Below, one piece after another: positions 49,498 through 58,826 of a stretch of 64,000 nt of DNA. The number at the start of each line of letters is the position of its first letter. Within the stretch, counting starts at the first letter, position 1. Origin of the DNA: Diacronema lutheri (taxonomy: Eukaryota > Haptophyta > Pavlovophyceae > Pavlovales > Pavlovaceae); assembly GCA_019448385.1 (NCBI GenBank), contig JAGTXO010000010.1, forward strand, positions 310,001 through 374,000. Reading direction: 5' to 3'. The notes under the pieces were generated by a model. The model made no database searches and had not been told where the DNA came from. It saw nothing but the letters and a program-made list of their open reading frames with translations. The position numbers and the translations under genes are program-made.

Positions 49498-51133
49498 ATG
49501 GCGACTCGCGCCGCGTACGTGTCCGATGAGATCGCTGCGCTCTTCGATCCGAGGCCGGATGGCGATTTCGATCCGGAGGCGGATGTCGCGGTGGACGACG
49601 CGGCGCGGCTGATTGCACAGGGGGACTTGACCACCGATGACGCCGAGTTCGAGGCGCGCGGCTCCACGCTGCGCGCGCGCGGCGCGCTCGACGAGCTCGA
49701 CGGGCGCTACCCGTCCAAGCCGATCTCGCGCAAGGCGTGGGAGCGGCAATTCGCGGGCTCGAAGCCCACGCGCGCGCCGCCAGAGATCGACGCGGGGCTC
49801 GATAGCGACAGCGCAGCGGAGGAGGCGTCGGAGGAGGGTGGCGTCGGCACGCGCGCGCGTGGCCGTGCGCGCGAGAAGGGTGCGCGCGCGCGCGCGCACG
49901 GCCGGCGCGGCCGTGCGGGCGAGGAGGCCACGGAGCGCGTGACGGCCGACTCGGGCGAGGAGGATGAGGCGGACGACGAGCCCGACGGGCAAGCCCGCCA
50001 ATCTCGCCCCGCGCCGGGCACGCTCCAGGCCGAGTGGGCGGAGCTGCAGGCGGAGGAGGCGCAGATCGCCCGACAGCTCGCCGCCGACGCGGCGGACGAG
50101 CAGCGGCGCGCGCGTGAGGCGGCGGCGCAGCATTCAGCGTGGGAGCAGGTCTTCAATGTGCGCATCCTGCTGCACAAGGCGCTCACCGCCGCCAACCAGG
50201 CGCCGGATCCGGCGCTGCAGCCGGACTTCGCGGCGCATAGCGCGCCCGCGCGCTCCGCCTTCGCCGAGTGCGCGCGCTCGGCGCTTGTGCTCCTCGCGGA
50301 CATGCTCGCGCTGAACGGGGCGCTCGGCGCGGCCGCGGCGGATGGCGCCGACGTCTCGGAGCACGCGCGTGACATCGAGCGCATCTCGCACGCGGCGTTG
50401 GGCGACGCTCCCGCGCGCCTCGTCGACGCGGGCTGGCGCGTCGCGAGCGCGCAGACCGCGGCCGGCCTGCGCGTGCAGCTGCGCGCGCTCGACGACTGGT
50501 CGGCGCGCGCGGGCCTCGCGTCCGTCCCAGGCACCGAGCGCAAGTTTAAAGCCTTCCAGCGCGGCATCGGCGAGCAAGTCGACGGCGCTCTCGCGGACCC
50601 GGAGCGTGTGCGCGCGCGCGCGCACACGGTGCGGTCCGGCCGTCGCCCGCTCGGCATGCGTGCAGTGCCGGGCGTCGGCGCGCCGCGCGACCTCGGCGAT
50701 GGCGAGGAGCTGCGCTGCCTGCACGTCTACGACGACACCGACCTGTACCACGCGCAGCTCAAGGTGTGCGCACGCGTTCGTGCGCGCGCGCGGGCGCGTG
50801 CGCGGCCCGCTGCGCGCTGGCGGCGTCGCGCGCGGCGCGCAGCGCGGCACGCTCACTGCATGCGGCTGCCGCGGCCGTGCGCTGTGGTACCGAGCGTAGG
50901 AGTTTGTCGAGCGGCAGAGCGATGGCGCACGAGGCGGCGACGCGCCCAAACGCGCGCTCAAGCGGCGCCGGCGCGAGGTCGACCGCAAGGCGAGCAAGGG
51001 GCGCAAGGTATCGTACGAGGTGCACCCGAAACTGCAGAATTTCATGTGCCCAGTTGAGCTGGCGCAGCCCGTTGCCGTACACGAGCTCTTCTCGCGCGTC
51101 TTCGGCACGGACGGCGGCCAAACGCCGTTTTGA
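49498..51133 (+). CDS. AATF: AATF/Bfr2 ribosome-biogenesis factor
   Basis: Exon 1 (49498-50763) starts with MATRAAYVSDEIAALFDPRP, has an acidic Ser/Glu linker, then the AATF leucine-rich helical core (WAELQAEEAQIARQLAADAA, EQVFNVRILLHKALTAANQ) and the DYHAQ-like end CLHVYDDTDLYHAQLK. The intron at 50764-50899 (GTGTGC...GTAG, phase 0) leads to exon 2: EFVERQSDGA, VDRKASKGRKVSYEVHPKLQ, NFMCPVEL and a C-terminal ELFSRVFGTDG. The K-A-S-K-G-R-K-x-x-Y-x-V-H-x-K-L-x-N-F-M block is the Traube-domain signature. AATF/Bfr2 acts in early small-subunit processing in the nucleolus. Both domains present; length near the family norm. Confidence 0.9.
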
Positions 51134-51768
51134 ACTCTCCACCGCCGCGCCAGCCGCCACGCCCGCCGCCGTCCCCGCCGCCGCCTGCGCCGCCACCCTG
51201 GCCGCCCCCGCCACCCTCGCCGCCGCCCTCTCCGCCCAGCCCGCCTAGCCCTCTGACCTCGCCCAGCCCATATCCGCCGCCCTCAAGCGAGTGCGGCAAC
51301 GCGACCGACGCAGCTGACGAGATCGGCGAAAGCAACGAAACCAAAGGCGGCGGAGACGACACCGGCCGCGCAAACTCGACGCAATGCGTGACGGCAGCAG
51401 CCAAGCGCGACGACAATTCAACGCTGCTCTGGCAAGTCCTCGGCGTCGTGCTGGCGTTCGCGTGCTTCGCCATGGTGGCGTTGCTCGCATGGAAACGTGC
51501 GAAGAAGCGCAGCGTCATACCCATCCCAATCGTCCAAAACAAACCCAAAACAAACGAACGAGCAAACGCTCTGCCGCCGCCTCCCTACTCGCCGCCGGTC
51601 GCTCCTCCAAGCCCTCAACCTCAGCCGCTCGCCCGTCCGATGGCGGATGCTGCCATTGCGAACATGGCTGTCAACAACACGGGCAACAACAACGTGAGCA
51701 ATTTTTACCACGCGAGTCGCGACGTTGTTGTGAACATCAACTTCGTGCAACCCCCTCCCCATCCCTAG
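51134..51768 (+). CDS. Proline-rich single-pass surface protein (5' end unclear)
   Basis: A frame ending at 51768 encodes a Ser-Pro-rich extracellular region (PPPSPPPSPPSPPSPLTSPS), a short Cys/N-glycosylation-site region (SSECGNATDAADEIGESNET, NSTQC, DNSTL), a transmembrane helix (LLWQVLGVVLAFACFAMVAL), the stop-transfer KRAKKRS, and a cytoplasmic Pro/Asn-rich tail with PPPPYSPP and FYHASRDVVVNINFVQ. No ATG lies in frame before the repeat; the frame meets the AATF stop codon. A signal-peptide exon must therefore lie upstream, perhaps overlapping AATF, or the gene is incomplete. Hydroxyproline-rich wall or receptor-type protein is the likeliest class. Confidence 0.55.
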
Positions 51769-51836
51769 GTGAGAGACCAAGATCGACTCGTCGTTGCAAA
51801 AATGCTTTCGAAGAGTACGGTGGCCGCACGCGAGAG

Positions 51837-51870
<34 letters not shown>

Positions 51871-52500
51871 CGTCGTTCGGCACCACGCGAGCGCAGTGTC
51901 GAGCGTAAATATGCCAGCGGAGGGAGGTGCGATGAAGCGGGCGCGGGAGAGCGTGAGCACAAAAGACGAGTGGCGGAGAAGGGGGGGGGGGGGGGGGGGG
52001 GGTGGGAGAGGAGCGGCGATCGAAGCGCGGCGCCGGCCCCGCCGCTCACGTTCGTAAACGCGGCGCGGTACCCAGCACGCCCTGCGCAGCAACGCGAGCA
52101 GGTGTGCGTGGAGCATGGCGGTCAGCCATGAGGAGCGCGGCACATGATGTGCGAACGCAGCTCGACAAAGACCGGCGAGTGGCCAACCATGGCGAGGATG
52201 TCTGCGAGCATGCGCAACGCCGGTACCCAACGTGGAAGATGTCCCCGTCATTGGAGGAAGCGACGGCGAGCGGGGCGCTCGTAGGCGGTGCGGGAGGAGC
52301 GCGCGTGGTCGTGCGCGTGCAGTCGCCGCCAAGCGTTCAGACCGCCGTGGCGAGGACACCCGTCGAAGCATCAGTGCAGGGCAACATTCCGGCTGCTCGG
52401 GAGACGGCCGGAGCTGCGCAGGGGGCGAGGGCGCTCCCGTCCGGCGATCCGGAAGCCCGTGAGGGGCCCAGCGCAGCAGCGGCGTCACCGTCGACCGCGC
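51769..52500. other. Gap with two homopolymer runs
   Basis: Contains poly-C 51837-51869 and poly-G 51981-52002. Translations are Arg/Ala-rich without motifs. I see no gene here; it may hold the 3' end of the proline-rich protein's transcript. Confidence 0.4.
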
Positions 52501-53280
52501 ACCCGCCGCCGCGCGCGTCGGCGAGCGACCCAACCAGATCGCAGTACGAACGACCCCCCCCCCCCCCCCCCCCGCCACCCTTCCCCTCGCCGCTCGCGTC
52601 GGCGGGCCGGAGCATAGCCAGACGCGTCCGCGCCTCCGCCCGCATGCTCACAGGCGCGCACACCGCTTGGAGTGCAGCCCATCGTCGTGTAGTCCGTCGC
52701 GTCGGCGAGCTCGGCAACGGGGCACGGCGCGTCAGCGGGCGCGGCGGCCCCTAGCACTTCGCCGTCGAGTACGAACGCGACGCGCCAATACGTGGAGGCG
52801 GAGAGAGGGCGATGGGTGAGGCGAGCGTCGCACCGCCATCGTCGTGGACGAGGGCCGCACCGTACGGCAGCGCCGACAGGAGCGCATGCTGACAGAGGAT
52901 GTTGCACCGGAGCGCATCGATTCGACCACCGGCACGACGAGCGCCGAGCCACCGACGCGGACAGTCAGGAGCGCGGTTGCACGCGCCATGGTGTCGTCGC
53001 GCCGTGCAAAGCGATGGACGATGCGCGTACGTGCGAGATTGCGCCAGGCAGCGAGCAACAGGCAGGCCTCGCAGAGACGGTCGCGCCACTGTCGACTATG
53101 ATCTCAAACGCGAGCGCGTCCTGGTCGCCGTGCGCCGGCACCGGCATGTTGAGGCGCACACGTGCGAGCTCCGCCGTCGGCGGTGCCGCGCCGTGCAGCC
53201 CGCATTGGCGGCAGAGGAGGGGTCGAGCGCGTGGAAGAACGGCGAGCGCGGCGTCGGGCGACGTGACGGAATGCAACGCG
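52500..53280 (-). mobile_element. Possible retropepsin-like fossil (LTR-type aspartic protease)
   Basis: Minus-strand translations contain AFEIIVDSGATVSA, the D-S-G-A-T active-site pattern of retroviral-type aspartic proteases. Strand-like stretches follow (LLTVRVGGSALVVPVVES, LPYGAALVHDDGGATLASP, then TYWRVAFVLDGEVLGAAAP). No reverse transcriptase or LTRs are visible nearby. The piece is short, spread over several frames and treated as a broken fossil; a host aspartyl-protease-like gene is the alternative. Confidence 0.3.
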
Positions 53281-53353
53281 GCATCCCGAGGGCGTGGTTC
53301 GCAAACTTGGGTGGACGAAACCCCTCGCCGTACAACCTCGAAGCCGTATCCGG

Positions 53354-53995
53354 ATGTTGGCCGTGCTCACGGCCGCGTGCGGTGTCGTCGCGCAACGGAC
53401 GGCGGGCGGCGTGCTGATCAACGGGCGGACGATTGGTGCGTCAGCGCTCCGTCCGGTGACTGTGCTCGACACGGCGGGCGCGACGCGCACCGTCGATGAG
53501 CTCATCGGCAAGAAGGGCGTCGTCTGCTACCTGCGCCACCTCGGGTGACCCTACTGCTGGGCGTTCGCCAACGACGTGGCGAAGCAGCAGCCCAGGTTCA
53601 CGGCCGCCGGCTCGAAGCTGGCGATGATCACGATCGGCGACTCGGCCAAAGTCAACACGTTCCTCGACGCGAACCCGGCCATCCCGCGCGAGATTCTCTT
53701 CGCGGACGACACGGACGGCTTTGACGCGTACGGCGCAGCCAACTTTGGCAAGATTGGCGACACGGTGCCCGCCAAGCTCGAGCTCAAGCCACCCACGGGC
53801 TTCGACTTCTTCAAGTACATGTCCTTGGTGCTGCAGCTATCGCCCATCAAGAAATGGAACGAGGTGCCGGAAGGCGTGACCAAGCTCGGCGGTACGTTTG
53901 TGCTCGACGGCGACAGCGTCGTGTGGGGCTGGGCGGATGCCATCCCGGGGGATTACCCCGACGTCGAGGAGCTGCTCAAGGCGGCTGGCGCGTGA
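53354..53995 (+). CDS. SelU/PRXL2-like peroxiredoxin-like protein with in-frame UGA (selenocysteine)
   Basis: From ATG 53354 the frame gives a short signal-like start (MLAVLTAACGVVAQ), a beta-rich region (GVLINGRTIGAS, RPVTVLDTAGATRTVDELIG) and KKGVVCYLRHLG, then TGA at 53546-53548. It continues in the same frame with PYCWAFANDVAKQQPRFTAA, KLAMITIGDSAKVNTFLDAN, EILFADDTDGFDAYGAANFG and a C-terminal half to TGA 53995. The AhpC/TSA-2 (PRXL2, selenoprotein U) family has R-x-x-x-C/U-x-x-C exactly here, so TGA stands at the redox residue, giving U-P-Y-C at residues 65-68. Coding quality is equally good on both sides, no frame change is needed, and the resolving Cys is kept. Likely a secreted or endomembrane thioredoxin-fold reductase. 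A SECIS element should lie in the 3' UTR; I could not fold one by eye. Confidence 0.82.
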
Positions 53996-54350
53996 GCGCT
54001 GATTGCGAGCATCGCGCGCAGGTGAAAATGGTTGCGCGACGCGGTTGCAACATGAAGCCGCCGTGCACAGCCACCGTTCCGTGGTGCACGTGAGGCCGAG
54101 GACCAGCGCCCGCGCCGCGGTCGTGCCGTGGCAGCCTGCCGCCGATGGGGCGCCGAGTCGAGCAGTGGCCAGTGGCGAGTGCGTCACAACTCACAACGCA
54201 GCGCTCACTTGGGCGCAGACACGCCTGCCGCCATGAAAGTATTTTTGAACAGCTGCGAGGCGCCGTGGTCCCCGTCGGCGCGGCGCGCGCCGGCGCGGCC
54301 CTGCCGGCCGGCAGCTTCGGAACGCCGGCTGCCTTGACGACGCCTGCCTT
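53996..54350. promoter_or_regulatory. 3' UTR expected to carry a SECIS element
   Basis: If the UGA codon encodes selenocysteine, a SECIS stem-loop is required here. Short inverted pairs exist: GTTGC...GCAAC near 54030-54050, followed directly by ATGA, and GTGCAC...GTGCAC near 54060-54090. I could not assemble a standard AUGA...AA...GA SECIS with confidence. Confidence 0.3.
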
Positions 54351-54360
54351 TGCCATCCAG

Positions 54361-55116
54361 GCTGCGCCCTCGCGCTCTGCTGGCAGCGCTCCGCGCGCCC
54401 CGCCGCCCCTGCCCATCGACTGCGCCGGCACCGCGAACAACGTACTTTTCGCCCCGGTCGGTGGGTTTGGGGGTGGCGGGGCGCGCGCGCACGGCCGCAC
54501 GAGCGACGGCGGCGTGGCCTTCTCTACGACGAAACCTTCGCTTGCGACGGCTGCGCCCTCGCGCTCTGCTGGCCGCGCTCTGCGCGCCCCGCCGCCCCTG
54601 CCCATCGACTGCGCCGGCACCGCGAACAACGTACTTTTCGCCCCGGTCGGTGGGTTTGGGGGTGGCGGGGCGCGCGCGCACGGCCGCACGAGCGACTGCG
54701 GCGTGGCCTCCTCTACGACGAAACCTTCGCTTGCGACGGCTGCGCCTTCGCGCTCTGCTGGCCGCGCTCCGCGCGCCCCGCCGCCCCTGCCCATCGACTG
54801 CGCCGGCACCGCGAACAACGTACTTTTCGCCCCGGTCGGTGGGTTTGGGGGTGGTGGGGCGCGCGCGCACGGCCGCACGAGCGACGGCGGCGTGGCCTTC
54901 TCCACGACGCAACCTTCGCTTGCGACGGCTGCGCCCTCGCGCTCTGATGGCCGCGCTTCGCGCGCCCCGCCGCCCCTGCCCATCGACTGTGCCGGCACCA
55001 CGAACAACGTACTTTTCGCCCCGGTCGGTGGGTTTGGGGGCGGCGGGGCGCGCGTGCGCGGCCACGCGGCCAGCATCGCGGCGCTTGCCACGCTGGCGGC
55101 GGGTGGCGGTGCGCTT
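54361..55116. repeat. 189-bp tandem repeat, four copies, coding-compatible
   Basis: Four units starting at 54361, 54550, 54739 and 54928, over 90% identical, length exactly 63 codons so no frame is lost. On the plus strand each unit reads PLPIDCAGTANNVLFAPVGG, then FGGGGARAHGRTSDGG and STTKPSLATA. On the minus strand it reads SLVRPCARAPPPPNPPTGAK with SMGRGGGA. The plus frame belongs to a 401-codon ORF (54145-55350) that opens with GSFGTPAALTTPAFAIQAAP, FG-containing but not clearly a nucleoporin. Which strand is used, if any, cannot be decided. Confidence 0.7.
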
Positions 55117-55484
55117 CGCGGCGGCGGCAGGGGGCTGCGACGCGGCGGGGAGGGCGGCGGCTCGCTGGCGGCGGGCGTCGCGCTCTGCAGTGGCGGCGGG
55201 CGGCTTGGCGACGTGGCAGGCGGCGGCTCGGGGGTGGCGATCGTCGTCGACGATCTTCGGGCCTCGGCGTGCGCGTGCGCGTCGGCCGGTGGTGTGGTTG
55301 ACGGCGGCCACCGGTGCGGCGGCGCGCGGGCGGCGGCGCGCGGTGGCTAGGCGCGTGTGGGCCTTTGGGCCTGCTTCGCCTGGCGCCTCGCTGCGCACTT
55401 CCTGACCCCGCACTTCCTGACCCGTCGGAAGCGTCGTTAGTATGAAAGTACTGGAGCATGTGCGGGCCAAAACTCAGTGACAGC

Positions 55485-56523
55485 TCACGACACCTCGGCA
55501 AGCAGCCGCTTCCATGCAGCGGCGCCGCCCACGTCGGCGAAGATGGCCGCGTCGCTCTCGAGCGTCGTGTCGACGTAGTAGCTACCCCCAATGGGCTCCG
55601 GCTCGAGCGCCGTCTGAATCTGGTCCTCGACGATCTCGCAGAACGGGTCACGCTCGGCGAGCGGGTCGGAACCGTAGACGCGCTCGGCCGTCGAGCGGAG
55701 CGAGCGGCTCGCGGACGCGCCCGACTGCAGCTGCAGCTGCTCGACGCCATGCTTCTCCAGTGCCTCGTGTTGAGGCAACGCGACGCGGAGCAGCGGCGCG
55801 GCGACCTCGCAGAAGGTGGTCCAATCCCAGCCGCTGGCCGGCACGACGCCGCGCGCGCGCGCAAGCTTTGCGAAAAGGAGAAAGTCCTGGCCGCGCAGGA
55901 GGGGCGCGAGAGGCACGGGCCGTGACGCGGCGCGCGCGCGCGCAGACGCTCACGTTGAGAGCGCGCGCGCAGCCGGAGGCACACGGGCAGGCGTGGTGTC
56001 GAGCGCACCTCGAAGATCGTCATAGCTGTTGGCGCCGGGTGATATATGCCATGCAGGAAGCTGGCGTAGTTCATGTCGTCGTCGAGCCTGAGCCTGTAGC
56101 AGTCGGCCAGCCACTCGTACTGCGCCGCCGTGCCAAGGCCGTCCTGCCAGCTCGGCAGGCTCTGCTCGTCATCGTGGCTCGGCTCGGCGACAGCGGAGAT
56201 GTGCTCCGGCTTGACCTGAGAGCGCGCGGCGGCGGACGTGGGCGGGAGCGCGGCCCAGTGCCGCGCGCGCGCAGGCCGCGCGCGAGACGGCGCACAAGAC
56301 GAAGCGCGTCGCGCACCCGGAGCTGCTCGCCGGTGACGAGCACAAGGATCGCGTAGCGCCCCACGGATTCGTCGAAGTGCTGCACCTCCGCCGCAAGGCC
56401 GTTGACGTCCGACCGCGCGCTCAAACCGGACACGAGGACGCGCTGCCCTCTCGGCAGCCGGTCGGAGTCGGACTCCATCGGCGGTTTTGATCCGACGATG
56501 GCGGGAAATAAGTATGCGGACAT
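55485..56523 (-). CDS. Three-exon protein with KOW/SH3-like N-terminal domain
   Basis: Exons 56523-56317, 56215-56009 and 55886-55485, joined in phase 0 by introns with donors GTGCGCGACG and GTGCGCTCG and acceptors CTCAG and GGCCAG. Exon 1 encodes GQRVLVSGLSARSDVNGLAA then EVQHFDESVGRYAILVLVTGEQLR; exon 2 opens with VKPEHISAV. Together they make the small barrel G-x-R-V-x-V-x-G-L...N-G-x-x-x-x-V...G-R-Y-x-V...G-E-x-L-R-V-K-P-E-x-I, common in algal MYND/ankyrin proteins. The remainder is helical: QYEWLADCYRLRLDDDMNYA, TIFEDFLLFAKLARARGVVP, PFCEIVEDQIQTALEPEPIG. About 270 residues. ATG 56478 is an alternative start. Function unknown. Confidence 0.65.
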
Positions 56524-56555
56524 GAGGAGAGGGTGACCAGTCCTGGTCGCGCGCC

Positions 56556-58826
56556 ATGATCACCGACATCATCAGGGCGACCACAACAACGTCAACGTCG
56601 GCGATCGCCATGGCCGCTGCAGTCGTGGATGCGCAGCGCGCGCTCGTCGCGCTGCCCGGCAACGAGTACGACGACTTTGGGCGCGAGGCGACGTCGATCG
56701 TCGACTTTCGCATCGCGGCCTTCTCGCGCCTCATCAGCTCGCGCCCGTCAGAGGGCGAGCTGGCGGTGGAGAAGGCGCGCTTCGATGCGCTCGCGATGGC
56801 AGCCGCCTCGCGCTGGCGCCATGGTGGCCTCGCGCGCGGCGTCGACGCGTGGCGCGCGCACGTGCGCGCGGCACGCCGCCGGCGCGACGCGCAGTGGGCG
56901 GTGCACGCCGTGCGCGTGCAGCTCGCCACGCACGAAGAGGCCGCGGCGCTGCGCGCGCACTACGAGCGACGGATAGAGACGCTCGCGTGCCGCGCCGCCG
57001 TTCGCCGCTGGGTGCGCTACTGCACCGTCGGCGTTGGCCTCGCGTTCTTGCGCTTCCGCGCCGGCCGGCGGCCGAGCGACCAGCATGGCGACGAAGCGCG
57101 CGGGGAAGGCGAGCCGCCACTTCCACGCGCTCTGCGCGTCGAGCGGCGGAGCGCGTCGGGCTGGCTTTCGTCGCTCGCATTGCGCGCGACGATGCGCGTC
57201 TGGCGGCGGGCAGGCCAGCGGCCACGTGCTCACTGGCGGCGGCTCGTGCGGACGGCGATCGCGCGCACTAGGCTTGGGGCTGCGACCGACCGTCACGAGG
57301 GCGCTACGTCGCAGAGCCCTCGCGGGATCGTCACTGCGCCCTTCGACGCCGGTTCCGAGCGCGTCGCTCGCGTGCTCGTGCTCGGCACGCCGGGCTTGCC
57401 GGCGACCGCGCCGCGGCCGCGCGCCGAACGCGCCGACGGCGCGGGCGCGGAGCGCGCGCGCTCGCCCGAGACGCGGGAGCACGCGCGCTCGCCCGTGGTG
57501 CGCCAACGCGCGTCGCTTGCGCAGGCGGAGGCTCACGCGAGCGCGCGCGCGCTGCGCTGGGCGGCCACGTGCTGGCGTCGGAAGGCGCTACGCTGGGAAG
57601 AGAGCGTGCGTGCGTTCCTCGCCGCCGCGCTCGGTTGGCGCGCGCGCGCGGCGCACACTGCCATCGCGCACTGGGCGTGGCGCGGCGAGGAGGCGACGGC
57701 GCGCGCCGAGCTCACAGCCGACTGGCGTCGCGCGAGCTCGCTCCGCTCTGCCCTGCGCGCGTGTGCCGCGCTCGCCCGCGCGCGCCAGCGCGCGGTTGCG
57801 CACATGGCGTCGGCGCGTGCACACGCGGCGCTCCGCGCGCTCGCGCGCTGGGTGCGTGCCGCGGGCGCGAGGCGCGCTCGCGGCGGGCGCTCGCACACAG
57901 AGGCGTCGGGCGGCCGCGCGCGCGCTCTCGCGATGGAAGGGCGCAGGCGCGCGCGCGCGCGCGCGCATGCGTGGCTCAAGTGGCTGCCGTTGGCCCTGCC
58001 GGCGCCATCGCTGGCGCAGGCCGAGCGGCGCGCCGTCGCGAGGCGAGCGCGCGTGACGCGCTGCACGCGCGCGTGGCGCTCGCGCGCTCACGTGCGCCGC
58101 CTCGCTCTGTGGGCGCTCGCGTTCGACGCGCGCGTGCGCGCCATGAGATCGCTACTTAGAGCAATGGCGTCGCGCGAGGGCCGCGCGCGCGCCGCGGCGC
58201 GCCTCGCGCTCGCCGCGCGCGCGGCGCACGCGCGCGCGGCGCGCACGCGAGGGGTGCTCGCGCTCGCGTTGGCTGCGGCGCGCGCGACGCGCGCGCTGCT
58301 TGGCAGGCGCGCGCGCGTGGGCGCCGCGTTCCGTCGGCTTCGCACGCGCGCGCACGAGCGGTGCGCGCGTGTGGGTGCCGCGCTCGAGGCTGAGCTTGCC
58401 GCGCGTCTCTGCGCTGCGGCGCTCGGCCTGAACACGCTCGCGCGCACGGCGGCCGAGCGGGGGCGCGAACGCGCCGCCGTGCGCGCCGCCGTGCTGCGCT
58501 CGCGCGGCGCCACCTTGCGCGCCGCCTGCGCGCGGAGGGCGGCCGCGCGACGGCTCTGCGCCGCGCGCGCACGGGCTGCGGGCGAGCACGCGCGCGCGCG
58601 CAATTCCCGGCGCGCGCTCGGGCGCTGGGTGCAGTTGCAAGAGCGTCGGAGGGCGGACGGGCGGCCAAGCATCCTCGGCAGGCCAGCGACTGCGCGCGCG
58701 GAGGTCGAGGCGGCCGTCGCGTCGATCCGCCGCTTTCACGCGCGGCATTCGCTCCCGACCATCCGATCGTGTTGGGATAAAGTAGCAGACTATACGAGTC
58801 AGCTACTCCGACGTCGGAGTAGCTGA
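56556..58826 (+). CDS. SFI1-like Trp/Arg/Ala repeat protein, 3' end in the palindrome array
   Basis: ATG 56556 (or 56610) opens with a folded-looking ALVALPGNEYDDFGREATSI, then 650 residues of Ala/Arg-rich helix punctuated by Trp every 20-35 residues in contexts such as AVRRWVRYC, ALRALARWVRAAG and ALGRWVQLQERRR. This resembles centrin-binding SFI1 repeats (A-x7-L/F-x2-W), which form centrosome fibres, but the composition is biased and the match is not strict. The last clear host residues are FHARHSLPTIRS; the final 19 codons and stop come from the 86-bp palindrome beginning at 58770. The natural C-terminus was probably lost or replaced by that insertion. Confidence 0.5.
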   Translation: MITDIIRATTTTSTSAIAMAAAVVDAQRALVALPGNEYDDFGREATSIVDFRIAAFSRLISSRPSEGELAVEKARFDALAMAAASRWRHGGLARGVDAWRAHVRAARRRRDAQWAVHAVRVQLATHEEAAALRAHYERRIETLACRAAVRRWVRYCTVGVGLAFLRFRAGRRPSDQHGDEARGEGEPPLPRALRVERRSASGWLSSLALRATMRVWRRAGQRPRAHWRRLVRTAIARTRLGAATDRHEGATSQSPRGIVTAPFDAGSERVARVLVLGTPGLPATAPRPRAERADGAGAERARSPETREHARSPVVRQRASLAQAEAHASARALRWAATCWRRKALRWEESVRAFLAAALGWRARAAHTAIAHWAWRGEEATARAELTADWRRASSLRSALRACAALARARQRAVAHMASARAHAALRALARWVRAAGARRARGGRSHTEASGGRARALAMEGRRRARARAHAWLKWLPLALPAPSLAQAERRAVARRARVTRCTRAWRSRAHVRRLALWALAFDARVRAMRSLLRAMASREGRARAAARLALAARAAHARAARTRGVLALALAAARATRALLGRRARVGAAFRRLRTRAHERCARVGAALEAELAARLCAAALGLNTLARTAAERGRERAAVRAAVLRSRGATLRAACARRAAARRLCAARARAAGEHARARNSRRALGRWVQLQERRRADGRPSILGRPATARAEVEAAVASIRRFHARHSLPTIRSCWDKVADYTSQLLRRRSS

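Noticed and set aside
53546-53548. Treating TGA as a plain nonsense mutation that makes a pseudogene
   Set aside because: It is the single interruption, lies precisely at the redox Cys/Sec position, and both flanks keep full family-like sequence.
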